A stretch of DNA of 64,000 bases, taken from the NCBI RefSeq assembly GCF_900099785.1, contig NZ_FNDS01000003.1:124001-188000 (forward strand), written 5' to 3'. Both the position numbers and the translations under genes were made by a program. Shown here one piece after another: positions 36,769 to 45,457 of this stretch. The stretch is from Pseudomonas panipatensis. Its GTDB lineage: Bacteria > Pseudomonadota > Gammaproteobacteria > Pseudomonadales > Pseudomonadaceae. The notes under the pieces were generated by a model, which worked only from the letters and a program-made list of their open reading frames with translations, was not told the DNA's origin and ran no database searches. How positions within the stretch are numbered: the stretch's first letter is position 1; the number at the start of each line of letters is the position of its first letter.

Positions 36769-38615
36769 CAGTTCGGTCCCTGCGGTTCGGCGGTGGCGGC
36801 GGGGTTGGCGCCGGTCTGGGCGGGTTGCGCGTTTTCGCGGGCTTGCCACCAGGTCATCAGGGCGTAGCTGTACGGCGGCAGCTTCTGCGGGTGCGCCAGG
36901 CGATTCCAGTACGCCAGGCGCCAGGTGTCGAGGTACCAGTTGGGCACCACGTAGTGGCCCCAGAGCAGGGCGCGGTCCAGGGCGCGGGCGTGGAGTACCA
37001 GCGATTGCCGCGAGTCGGCGTTGATCAGGCCTTCCACCAAGGTGTCGATGGCGGGGTCGCGCAGGCCGATGTAGTTACGGCTGCCGGGCTTGTCGGCGCT
37101 GCTCGAATGCCAGAACTCACGCTGCTCGTTGCCCGGCGAGTTGGACTGCGGCCAACTGGCGACCATCATGTCGAAGTCGCGGTTGCGCAGGCGGTTGACG
37201 TACTGCGAGACGTCCACCAGGCGGATCTGCATGTCGATGCCCAGCTCCGAGAGGTTGCGCTTGTATGGCAGCAGGACGCGTTCGAAATCCGCCTGGGCGA
37301 GCATGAACTCGAAGGTCAGCGGCGTGCCGTCGGGCCCGACCATACGGTCGTCGACGATCTTGTAGCCAGCGTCCAGCAGCAGGCGGTAAGCCTTGCGCTT
37401 CTGTTCGCGGATGATGCCGCTGCCATCGCTCTGTGGCGGTTTGAACACGCTGCTGAAGGCATCCGCCGGCAACTTGTCGCGCAGCGGCTCGAGGATTTTC
37501 AACTCATCGGCGTCGGGCAAGGCGTGGGCGGCCATCTCCGAGTTCTCGAAATAGCTGGCGTCGCGCTTGTAGGCGCCGAAGAACATCTGCTTGTTGGTCC
37601 ACTCGAAGTCGAACAGCAGGCTGATCGCTTCGCGCACCCGGGCGTCCTGGAACACCGGGCGGCGGATGTTGAAGGCAAAGCCCTGCATGCCCCAGGGATT
37701 ATCGTTGTGCAGCTCTTCGCGGACGATGCGTCCGTCATGCACCGCCGGTGAGTCGTAGGCGGTCGCCCAGTTCTTCGCGATGCGCTCTTCGTTGAAATCG
37801 AACTGCCCGGCCTTGAAGGCCTCCAGGGCCACGGTCATGTCGCGGTAGGAGTCCACCACCACCGCATCGAAGTTGTAGAAACCGCGATTCACCGGCAGGT
37901 CCTTGGCCCAGTAGTCCTTGACGCGCTCGTAGCGAATCGAGCGGCCGGGGTCGACCTTGGCGATGCGGTAGGGGCCACTGCCCAGCGGCGGCTCCAGGTT
38001 GGTCTTGCTGAAGTCTCGGTGTTCCCACCAGTGCTTGGGCAGGATCGCCAGTTGCCCGAGGATCAGCGGCAGTTCGCGATTGCCGGCGCGCTTGAAATCG
38101 AAGCGCACGCGCAGCCTGTCCTCGGCCACCGCCTTGTCGACGTCCGCGTAGTAATTGCGGTACATCGGGTCGCCCTGCTTCATCAGGGTTTCGAAGGTGA
38201 AGACCACGTCCTCGGCGGTGACCGGGGTGCCATCGTTGAAGCGTGCCTGCGGGCGCAGGTAGAAGCGTACGAAGCGTTGCTCCGGGTCCTTCTCGATCTT
38301 TTCGGCGAGCAGACCGTATTCGGTGAAGGGCTCATCCAGGGAGTGGAAGGTCAGGGTGTCGTAGATCAGGTTGATCTGCGAGGCCGGGTTGCCCTTGGGG
38401 ATGTACGGGTTGAGGCTGTCGAAGCCGCCGAAGTCGGACAGGCGCAGGGTGCCGCCCTTGGGCGCGGCCGGATTGACGAAGTCGAAGTGGCGGTAGTCGG
38501 CCGGGTATTTCGGCGCTTCGTCGTACAGGGTGATGGCATGCTGCGGGGCCGCCTCGGCAGCGCTCAGCAGGCCCAGCAGCAAGCCGGCGAACAAGCGTGC
38601 GCGCGAAGCCTTCAT
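36768..38615 (-). CDS. yejA: Peptide ABC transporter periplasmic binding protein (YejA-like)
   Basis: The 615-residue precursor has a signal peptide ([21 protein letters not shown], cut before APQH) and an SBP family 5 domain that captures peptides in the periplasm. Family segments include [34 protein letters not shown] and [11 protein letters not shown]. Its length is greater than typical OppA, as for YejA. ATG 38615 follows GGAGG; the much longer open frame before it is chance coding. It leads the yejABEF-fabI run. Confidence 0.93.
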   Translation of the reverse strand: MKASRARLFAGLLLGLLSAAEAAPQHAITLYDEAPKYPADYRHFDFVNPAAPKGGTLRLSDFGGFDSLNPYIPKGNPASQINLIYDTLTFHSLDEPFTEYGLLAEKIEKDPEQRFVRFYLRPQARFNDGTPVTAEDVVFTFETLMKQGDPMYRNYYADVDKAVAEDRLRVRFDFKRAGNRELPLILGQLAILPKHWWEHRDFSKTNLEPPLGSGPYRIAKVDPGRSIRYERVKDYWAKDLPVNRGFYNFDAVVVDSYRDMTVALEAFKAGQFDFNEERIAKNWATAYDSPAVHDGRIVREELHNDNPWGMQGFAFNIRRPVFQDARVREAISLLFDFEWTNKQMFFGAYKRDASYFENSEMAAHALPDADELKILEPLRDKLPADAFSSVFKPPQSDGSGIIREQKRKAYRLLLDAGYKIVDDRMVGPDGTPLTFEFMLAQADFERVLLPYKRNLSELGIDMQIRLVDVSQYVNRLRNRDFDMMVASWPQSNSPGNEQREFWHSSSADKPGSRNYIGLRDPAIDTLVEGLINADSRQSLVLHARALDRALLWGHYVVPNWYLDTWRLAYWNRLAHPQKLPPYSYALMTWWQARENAQPAQTGANPAATAEPQGPN

Positions 38616-39138
38616 CGCCCGGCCTCCATCGACATCTCCGTGACCGCTCCCGGAGCCCGCGCGACGCCGTTGCTGGAGAGTGGCCAGGGGGTGCGGGCTG
38701 CGTGCGGCGGAGTCATGGGCATCATGCGGTCGTCGGGTCCATTCGGGTTGGCGTTGTTTGTACTGGGTCCGGAGCACCCTGCGCAAGCGCGGCGGTGTCC
38801 GCGCCGGCAAGAATGAGAGAACTTCGGCTGACGCTCGGACGGGGTGATGGGCTAACGCGGATTCCGGGCGAGTAGACCGGGACGCATGGCCAAGGTTTCC
38901 TGAGGGTTGCCGCGGCCGGTGGCTGGCTTTGTCGTTTGGTCCGAAAGCCTGTTCCGTCAGTAATCGCTGGTTGTCTCAAAAGCAGCGTGGTAGAGCGCTA
39001 CACTCGCTGGTGACGAGCGCTCGCAGGCTGGCGCTGGGCTACAGTAACAGCTTGTATCTGTAGGAAAAAGAGTAAGCTAGGCGGGCGTATTGCCACCATC
39101 GGCGCAACAGCGTTTTCCTGCATTTCGAGAGGTTCCCA
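38616..39138. other. Non-coding region between divergent yejA and the HDOD gene
   Basis: The 523 bases hold no frame with a ribosome site or family similarity. The yejA end must contain its promoter, but I cannot pick one with confidence. Near the HDOD gene, AT-rich sequence at 39050-39078 (around TTGTATCTGTAGGAAAAAG) may be its promoter. The only clear signal is the GAGAGG site before the GTG start. Confidence 0.5.
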
Positions 39139-40581
39139 GTGGTCGCTCCCAATCAGGGTCTGGAATATTGGGTCGAGCGCCTGAACGAGGCCGAGTTGCC
39201 GGTGCTGGCGGCGGTGGTTCAGGACCTGCAGCAGCTTGCCGCGGAGGATCAGTCCTCGGTCAAGCAACTGGCGGATGTGCTGCTGCGTGACGCCAGCCTG
39301 ACCTCGCAGGTGCTGCGGGTGGCCAACAGCGTCTATTACAACCCTTCCCAGGAAAGCATCCGCACCATCTCGCGGGCCATCGTGCTGATCGGCTTCGATA
39401 ACGTGCGTCTGATCGGGCTATCGGTCAGCCTGATCGACGGCCTGCTCAGCAAGGCGCCGCGCGAGCAGTTGCTGGAGCTGCTCGCACGGGCCTTCCACGC
39501 CGCGGTCCAGGCTCGCAATCTCGCGGGCTTCGTGTTGTCCCGGCAGCAGGAAGAAGTGTTCATCGCCGCGCTCTTGTACAACGTCGGCGAGCTGGCGTTC
39601 TGGGGCGCCGGCGGGGCACAGGCGGACGAGCTTTCGGCGCGGCTCGATCAGCCCGGACAGGACGCCGATGCCGCGGTGCGCGAAGTGCTTGGCGTCAGTT
39701 TCCGCCAACTGACCCTGGGCCTGGCGCGCAGTTGGGGGTTGGGCGAGAACATCGGCCTGGCGCTCTCCAGCAGCGCGCAGAAAGACCCCGCGGCGCGGGC
39801 GGTGGCATTGGGCGTGCGGATCAGCGAAGCGGCGCTGGGCGGTTGGGATTGTGCGGCGATGGAGGCGCTGATCGACCAGGTCGCGACCTTCACCCAGCTC
39901 CCCCGCGAAGAGGTGTTGCCGCAGATCCTGGCGAGCGCCGAGGAGGCGGTCAAGGTCGCTGCCACCTTTGGCGCGAGCCGGTTGTGCAGCCTGATTCCGC
40001 AGACCGATCCGGAGCAGATTCGCCTGCAGCGCGAGCGTCGTCGTGCCGCCTTGTTGCAGCCCGATGCGGCACTGGCGGGACGTTGCCTGCAGCAACTGGT
40101 CGCACTCAGCGGCGCGCCTACCGGTATCGAGGCGGTGCTGGACAACCTGCTGAGCGGACTGCACCAGGGGCTCGCGCTGGAGCGGGTGATGGTGGCGGTA
40201 CTGGCCGAGCAGCAGACGCGCTACCGGGTCCGCCGCGCGCTGGGCGAGGGCACTGGGCAATGGCTGGCGGGTTTCGACTTGCCGGTGGGCAGTGGCGCGG
40301 ATGCGCATCTGTTCGACTATGTGCTGAAGGCACGCGAATGCCTGTGGATGGGCGTTCCAGCCAGCTATGGGCTCAACGACCTGATGACCCAGGCGCTACG
40401 CCAGCACCTGGGGCAGGGCATGTTCTTCATTGCCCCCTTGCTCGCCGGCAAGCGCCAGATCGGCGTGATCTACGCCGACAATCGCGTTTCCGGACGGGCC
40501 CTGCGCCATGAGCAATTCATCGCCTTCCAGCGCTTCGCGCAGATGGTCGGACGCTGCCTGCAGACCCTCAGCCAGCGCTGA
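39139..40581 (+). CDS. HDOD domain protein with C-terminal GAF domain
   Basis: The 480-residue cytoplasmic signalling protein has an HDOD domain at about 15-215 (LPVLAAVVQDLQQL, LRDASLTSQVLRVANSVYY, SRAIVLIGFDNVRLIGLS) and a GAF-like domain at about 320-475. HDOD domains are relatives of HD phosphohydrolases that have lost the metal-binding HD pair and act as signalling scaffolds. The start is GTG 39139, with GAGAGG upstream. It stands alone between yejA and mltD. Ligand and output are unknown. Confidence 0.88.
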   Translation: MVAPNQGLEYWVERLNEAELPVLAAVVQDLQQLAAEDQSSVKQLADVLLRDASLTSQVLRVANSVYYNPSQESIRTISRAIVLIGFDNVRLIGLSVSLIDGLLSKAPREQLLELLARAFHAAVQARNLAGFVLSRQQEEVFIAALLYNVGELAFWGAGGAQADELSARLDQPGQDADAAVREVLGVSFRQLTLGLARSWGLGENIGLALSSSAQKDPAARAVALGVRISEAALGGWDCAAMEALIDQVATFTQLPREEVLPQILASAEEAVKVAATFGASRLCSLIPQTDPEQIRLQRERRRAALLQPDAALAGRCLQQLVALSGAPTGIEAVLDNLLSGLHQGLALERVMVAVLAEQQTRYRVRRALGEGTGQWLAGFDLPVGSGADAHLFDYVLKARECLWMGVPASYGLNDLMTQALRQHLGQGMFFIAPLLAGKRQIGVIYADNRVSGRALRHEQFIAFQRFAQMVGRCLQTLSQR

Positions 40582-40592
40582 GGGTTGTCGTT

Positions 40593-42182
40593 TCAGCGGC
40601 TCGCGGTGTCGAGGTAGAGGGTCAGCGTCTGCCCCGGCTTGAGGGCGTGAGCGCTGCGCGGATTCCAGCGCTTGATGTGCTGCATCTCGACATTGAAACG
40701 CTTGGCGATCAGGTACATGGAGTCGCCTTGCTTGACCTTGTAGTAGGTCACGGCGTCCTGTGAGGACTTGCCGCTTGCGCGCGCCGCCAATTGCTGTCCG
40801 CCCTGCAGCTTGAGTACCTGGCCAGGCTTGACGCCGTGGCTGTCGAGGCTGTTCCAGCGTTTCAGGTCGTCGACGCCTACGCCGGTGGTGTGGGCGATCT
40901 GCCAGAGATTGTCGCCATTCTTGACCTTGTAGCTGCGGCTGGCATTGCCGTTGGCGTTGCTGCTCGGGCGCTCGGCCTGGGCGACCTGGCGCGGGCTTTC
41001 CAGCGCCGGCGCGCGATTGCCCTGGCCCGGGATCATCAGGGTCTGGCCATTGCGCAGGCGGGCGGCGCCCAGGTGGTTGGCGTTCTTCAGTTCAGCGACG
41101 CTGATCTGGTAGTGCGCGGCGATGCTCTTCAGGCTGTCGCCCTTGCGCACGCGGTGTTCCTTCCAGGACATCATGTCCTGCGGCTTCAGCGCGGCGAGGC
41201 CGGCCTTGAGCTTGGCCACCTTGGCCTTGGGCACCAGGAGTTGCTGCGGGCCGTCCAGGGTGACGCGGCGGGTGAAGGCGGGGTTGAGCTGGTACAGCTC
41301 GTCTTCGTTCAGGTCGGCCAGGGCGGCGACGCGCGAGAGGTCGAGTCCCGGCTTGATCTTCACAGCCTTGAAGTAGGGTTCGTTGGCGATCGGGCTGAGG
41401 CTGATGCCGTAGGCCTGGGGCGACATCACCAGCTGCGAGAGGGCCAGCAGCTTGGGCACGTAGTCCTGGGTTTCCTGGGGCAGCGGCAGGTTCCAGTAAT
41501 CGGTCGGCAGGCCGAGCTTCTGGTTGCGCTCGATGGCCCGGCTGACGGTGCCCTCGCCGGCGTTGTAGGCGGCCAGCGCGAGCAGCCAGTCGCCGTTGAA
41601 CATGTCATGCAGGCGGCTGAGGTAGGTCAACGCGGCGTTGGTCGAGGCCTTGATGTCGCGGCGCCCGTCGTACCAACTGGTCTGGCGCAGGTTGAAGTGG
41701 CTGCCGGTGGCCGGCACGAACTGCCACAGGCCGACGGCCTGCGCGCGCGAGCTGGCGAAGGGGTTGTAGGCGCTCTCGATCACCGGCAGCAGGGCCAGTT
41801 CGAGGGGCATGTTGCGCTCGGCCAGGCGTTCCACCACATAGTGCATGTAGGGGCTGCCGCGCTCGGACGCTTGCTCGATGAAGGCCTGGTTGCTGACGAA
41901 CCACAGACGCTGGCGCTCGATGCGCGGGTTGGTGTCGGTGACGTCCTGTTGCAGCTGGAAGCCGTGGCGCATGCGCTCCCAGATATCCGCCGAATTGTCG
42001 GAGAAGGCGGGGTTGAACTGCACGTCGACGGCGCGGTTGGCCGGCTTGTACGCGCTGTCCTGCGGCACCACGTGGCCACTGCTCTGGCAGCCGGCCAGGG
42101 CCCCTGCGCCCAGCAGAAGGGAGACTCGTATGGCACGAGCCAATGCGTCTAGATCGCTTGTCTTACTGGTCTTTGGCGGCAT
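40593..42182 (-). CDS. mltD: Membrane-bound lytic murein transglycosylase D
   Basis: MltD cleaves peptidoglycan glycan strands, forming 1,6-anhydromuramyl products, from the outer membrane inner face. The 529-residue lipoprotein has a lipobox LAGC (Cys32), an SLT domain with catalytic Glu136 in VIESAYNP and the AAYNAGEGTV motif, and three LysM repeats at about 342-385, 412-455 and 483-525 for wall binding. The signal peptide is preceded by about 20 polar residues, longer than usual, but no other start is available. It follows gloB on the same strand. Confidence 0.95.
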   Translation of the reverse strand: MPPKTSKTSDLDALARAIRVSLLLGAGALAGCQSSGHVVPQDSAYKPANRAVDVQFNPAFSDNSADIWERMRHGFQLQQDVTDTNPRIERQRLWFVSNQAFIEQASERGSPYMHYVVERLAERNMPLELALLPVIESAYNPFASSRAQAVGLWQFVPATGSHFNLRQTSWYDGRRDIKASTNAALTYLSRLHDMFNGDWLLALAAYNAGEGTVSRAIERNQKLGLPTDYWNLPLPQETQDYVPKLLALSQLVMSPQAYGISLSPIANEPYFKAVKIKPGLDLSRVAALADLNEDELYQLNPAFTRRVTLDGPQQLLVPKAKVAKLKAGLAALKPQDMMSWKEHRVRKGDSLKSIAAHYQISVAELKNANHLGAARLRNGQTLMIPGQGNRAPALESPRQVAQAERPSSNANGNASRSYKVKNGDNLWQIAHTTGVGVDDLKRWNSLDSHGVKPGQVLKLQGGQQLAARASGKSSQDAVTYYKVKQGDSMYLIAKRFNVEMQHIKRWNPRSAHALKPGQTLTLYLDTASR

Positions 42183-42261
42183 TGGCTGATGACTGTGTCC
42201 GAGGCAAAAATTTCCGGGATTCTAGGAACCGCATCGTGCTTGGTCAAGATTTCGCCAGCCC

Positions 42262-43041
42262 TCAGTATTTGTCCTTCCACTGGCGGATTGCCGCGAAAAC
42301 CTCTTCCGGCCCTTGGTTTTTCTGGTGTTTCCACTCGTCGGCTGCCCTCCTGACAGAGGCTTCCGACGTGCGAATAAAGGGATTCGTCGCACGCTCCAGG
42401 GCGATGGATGAGGGGAGGCTGATCCGTCCCTGCTCGCGCCAACGGCTGACCTCCTCGAAGCGCGCCAGCAGGGCCGGGTTTTCCGGTTCCACCGCGCGGG
42501 CGAAGCGCAGGTTGCTCAGGGTGTACTCGTGGGTGCAGTAGACCTCGGTGCTGCCGGGCAGCGCGGCAAGGCGGCTCAGCGAGGTGTGCATCTGTGCCGG
42601 GGTGCCCTCGAACAGGCGCCCACAGCCACCGGCGAACAGCGTGTCGCCGCAGAACAGCAGCGGTCTGTTGGCATCGGCATGGTAGTAGGCGATGTGCCCC
42701 AGGGTATGGCCGGGGACGTGCAGCACATCGAAGTCCAGGCCAAGCACCTGGACGCGCTGAGCGTCCTCCAGGGCCAGGTCACGGCCGGGGATCGCCTCGC
42801 TGGCGGGGCCGAGCACGCGGGCACCGGTGGCGGCCTTGAGGCGCTCGACGCCGCCGACATGGTCATGGTGGTGGTGGGTAACCAGGATGTCGCTGAGGCG
42901 CCAGCCGCGGTGCGCGGCGAGCCAGGCCTCGACTGGCGCGGCGTCGCCCGGGTCGACCACCGCGCAACGCTGCTGCGTCATATCCTGCAACAGCCAGATG
43001 TAGTTGTCGGAAAAGGCGGGGAGAGCGTCGATCTGTATCAT
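42262..43041 (-). CDS. gloB: Hydroxyacylglutathione hydrolase (glyoxalase II)
   Basis: Glyoxalase II hydrolyses S-lactoylglutathione to D-lactate and glutathione, completing methylglyoxal detoxification. The 259-residue metallo-beta-lactamase-fold enzyme has [10 protein letters not shown] at 55-64 for the two-metal site, further ligands in [13 protein letters not shown] and CTHEYT, and the C-terminal helical domain of the family. It is divergent from the methyltransferase and lies upstream of mltD. Confidence 0.96.
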   Translation of the reverse strand: MIQIDALPAFSDNYIWLLQDMTQQRCAVVDPGDAAPVEAWLAAHRGWRLSDILVTHHHHDHVGGVERLKAATGARVLGPASEAIPGRDLALEDAQRVQVLGLDFDVLHVPGHTLGHIAYYHADANRPLLFCGDTLFAGGCGRLFEGTPAQMHTSLSRLAALPGSTEVYCTHEYTLSNLRFARAVEPENPALLARFEEVSRWREQGRISLPSSIALERATNPFIRTSEASVRRAADEWKHQKNQGPEEVFAAIRQWKDKY

Positions 43042-43160
43042 GGCTGGACGTCGCTAAGCGGGATGGGTTGGCGCATAGTAGTGCGAATGGTCTTTCCTGT
43101 GTGCGTCAGAGTCGGCCCCGTGGTCCTGCCGCGGGGCGTCAAGCTGTTGCAGGGGTGCAG

Positions 43161-43922
43161 ATGATGGAACGACAAGCCTTCGCCCAGGCCGACGCCGACT
43201 GGCTGGAGCTGATCGCCGAAGCGCGCGACTGGCTGGCCGGGCCGGTGGGCGGCATGATGCTCGCCGAGGAGCAGCGCTTGCTCACCGATGAGCTGGCACG
43301 CTACTTCGGCGGCTATCTGGTGCATTACGGCCCGCATGCCGAATTGCCTTCGAGCACGGGCAATATCCAGCGTGGCGTGCGCCTTGGGCCGCCACTGCCG
43401 GGGGTGGAGATCGCCTGCGACGAATGCGCCTGGCCGCTGGGCGAGCATGCCGCTGACGTGGTGCTGCTGCAGCACGGGCTGGATTTCTGTCTGTCGCCGC
43501 ACCGACTGTTGCGCGAGGCGGCGCGCAGCGTGCGGCCCGGGGGGCACTTGCTGGTGATCGGAGTGAATCCGCGCAGTGCCTGGGGCCTGCGGCACTACTT
43601 TGCCCGCGATGGTCTGCGCCGTGCGCGCTGCATCTCGCCAGGACGGGTCTGCGACTGGCTCAACCTGCTGGGCTTCGCGCTGGAGAAACGCCGCTTCGGG
43701 TGCTATCGTCCGCCGCTCGCTTCGGCGGCCTGGCAGGCACGGCTGGCGCGCATGGAGCGCTGGGGCAAGGGCCTCAAGGGCTCCGGCGCCGGCTTCTACC
43801 TGCTGGTGGCGCGCAAGCTGGTGGTCGGCCTGCGCCCGCTGCGCCAGGCCCGGCGCGAGGCACGCGGCCAACTGGTGCCGCTGCCGGTGGCCAAGGTCAG
43901 CCGACGCGATTCTGACGTGTAA
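43161..43922 (+). CDS. Predicted SAM-dependent methyltransferase
   Basis: A 253-residue class I-like methyltransferase. The central part LPFG-like EHAADVVLLQHGLDFCLSPH and the following REAARSVRPGGHLLVIGVNP match the family's motif IV and post-motif strand (type 11 methyltransferases), while the glycine-rich motif I is poor. It is divergent from gloB and just before rnhA. Two ATGs occur at 43161 and 43164, both after AGGGG. Substrate unknown. The C-terminus has many arginines (RQARREARGQL). Confidence 0.85.
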   Translation: MMERQAFAQADADWLELIAEARDWLAGPVGGMMLAEEQRLLTDELARYFGGYLVHYGPHAELPSSTGNIQRGVRLGPPLPGVEIACDECAWPLGEHAADVVLLQHGLDFCLSPHRLLREAARSVRPGGHLLVIGVNPRSAWGLRHYFARDGLRRARCISPGRVCDWLNLLGFALEKRRFGCYRPPLASAAWQARLARMERWGKGLKGSGAGFYLLVARKLVVGLRPLRQARREARGQLVPLPVAKVSRRDSDV

Positions 43923-44015
43923 AATCGCCCGCTGCGTGTCCGTGGGGCTGTTCCCCGCGTGAATGCTGGCGGCAGTCGTTGCCGTGGATCGGAGCGGGCC
44001 TGGACTGAAGGCGAT

Positions 44016-44459
44016 ATGAGCGAAGACAAGGTCGAGATCTATACCGATGGCGCCTGCAAGGGCAACCCGGGGCGTGGTGGCTGGGGCGCCGTGCTTTTCT
44101 ACAAGGGCGCCGAGCGCGAACTCTGGGGCGGCGAGCTGGAGACCACCAACAACCGCATGGAGCTGACCGCGGCGATCCAGGCCCTGGCGGCGCTCAAGCG
44201 GCCCTGCGAGATTCGCCTGGTCACCGATTCCGAATACGTCATGAAGGGCATCAAAGAGTGGATGCCCAACTGGAAGAAGCGTGGCTGGAAGACCGCCGCC
44301 AAGCAGCCGGTGAAGAACGCCGACCTGTGGCAGGCGCTGGACGAGCAGGTCAACCGGCATAATGTCGAGTGGCAGTGGGTGCGCGGACACACCGGGCATC
44401 CCGGCAACGAGCGCGCCGACATGCTCGCCAACCGCGGCGTCGCCGAACTGCCGCGCTAG
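44016..44459 (+). CDS. rnhA: Ribonuclease HI
   Basis: RNase HI cuts RNA in RNA-DNA hybrids, removing primers and R-loops. The 147-residue protein has the DEDD metal site: Asp11 in [11 protein letters not shown], Glu49 in RMELTAAI, Asp71 in VTDSEYV and the aspartate of NERADMLAN, with the basic loop [15 protein letters not shown] for hybrid binding. ATG 44016 is used; the open frame extends 19 codons upstream without similarity. dnaQ follows, the usual partner. Confidence 0.97.
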   Translation: MSEDKVEIYTDGACKGNPGRGGWGAVLFYKGAERELWGGELETTNNRMELTAAIQALAALKRPCEIRLVTDSEYVMKGIKEWMPNWKKRGWKTAAKQPVKNADLWQALDEQVNRHNVEWQWVRGHTGHPGNERADMLANRGVAELPR

Positions 44460-44515
44460 TGTTACCGGGCGCCCAGGGGGCGCCTTTTCCGTTCTCCGAA
44501 TCCAAGGTCTTGAAG

Positions 44516-45259
44516 ATGCGTAGCGTCGTACTGGATACCGAAACCACTGGCATGCCGGTCACCGATGGTCACCGGATCATCGAGATCGGCTGCGTCGAGC
44601 TGGAGGGCCGCCGCCTGACCGGCCGCCACTTCCATGTCTACCTGCAGCCTGACCGTGAAGTGGACGAAGGCGCCATCGCGGTTCACGGCATCACCAACGA
44701 ATACCTGAAGGACAAGCCGCGCTTCCGCGAGATCGCCGATGACTTCTTCGAGTTCATCAACGGCGCTCAGCTGATCATCCATAACGCGGCGTTCGACGTC
44801 GGCTTCATCAATAACGAGTTCGCCCTGCTCGGCCAGCAGGAGCGCGCCGAGGTCAGTGACTACTGCTCGGTGCTCGACACCCTGATGATGGCTCGCGAGC
44901 GCCATCCGGGGCAGCGCAACAACCTCGACGCCCTGTGCAAGCGCTATGGCGTCGACAACTCCGGCCGTGATCTGCACGGCGCCTTGCTCGATGCCGAGAT
45001 TCTTGCCGACGTCTACTTGGCGATGACCGGCGGCCAGACCAGCTTGTCGCTCGCCGGCCAGGGGGCCGAGGGTGATGGCAGCGGGCGGCCGCAAGCCAGT
45101 GCCATCCGGCGCTTGCCGGCGGGCCGCGCGCTGACCCGGGTGATCCGCGCCAGCGAGGCGGAACTGGCCGCCCATGCCGTGCGGCTGGCGGCGATCGAGA
45201 AGTCCGCCGGTGGCCCGGCGCTGTGGGCGCAACTGGAGGCGCCGGCGGCGACCGAGTGA
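44516..45259 (+). CDS. dnaQ: DNA polymerase III epsilon subunit (3'-5' proofreading exonuclease)
   Basis: Epsilon proofreads for the replicative polymerase. The 247-residue protein has the DEDDh exonuclease motifs: Asp7 and Glu9 in VLDTETTG, HNAAFDVGF, and HGALLDAEI with the general-base histidine, and a flexible C-terminal tail that binds the alpha subunit. ATG 44516 gives the standard N-terminus. It follows rnhA by 56 bases and has its own strong terminator. Confidence 0.97.
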   Translation: MRSVVLDTETTGMPVTDGHRIIEIGCVELEGRRLTGRHFHVYLQPDREVDEGAIAVHGITNEYLKDKPRFREIADDFFEFINGAQLIIHNAAFDVGFINNEFALLGQQERAEVSDYCSVLDTLMMARERHPGQRNNLDALCKRYGVDNSGRDLHGALLDAEILADVYLAMTGGQTSLSLAGQGAEGDGSGRPQASAIRRLPAGRALTRVIRASEAELAAHAVRLAAIEKSAGGPALWAQLEAPAATE

Positions 45260-45276
45260 CGCCTGCCGCATCAGCC

Positions 45277-45305
45277 AAGGCCCCGCATGGGGCCTTTGTT
45301 TTTTC
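45277..45305 (+). terminator. Terminator of dnaQ
   Basis: AAGGCCCC, GCAT, GGGGCCTT then TGTTTTTT; an eight-pair stem 17 bases after the dnaQ stop. Confidence 0.9.
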
Positions 45306-45457
45306 CGGGCTGGCCTGGCATGGGTGGCAAGCGGCGTTTTCTGCCGTGGATGCGACCTTTTATTACAGCCGTCAGCCGGTCGTATTCCCGCACGAACAGT
45401 GAGCCATTACTCTGGGTCGCATCGACGGAAAGCCTCCGTCAGCACTCGGGGCTCACA

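Noticed and set aside
38597-38875. 92-codon plus-strand frame upstream of the HDOD gene
   Set aside because: Starts inside yejA antisense, no ribosome site, low-complexity Arg/Gly composition.
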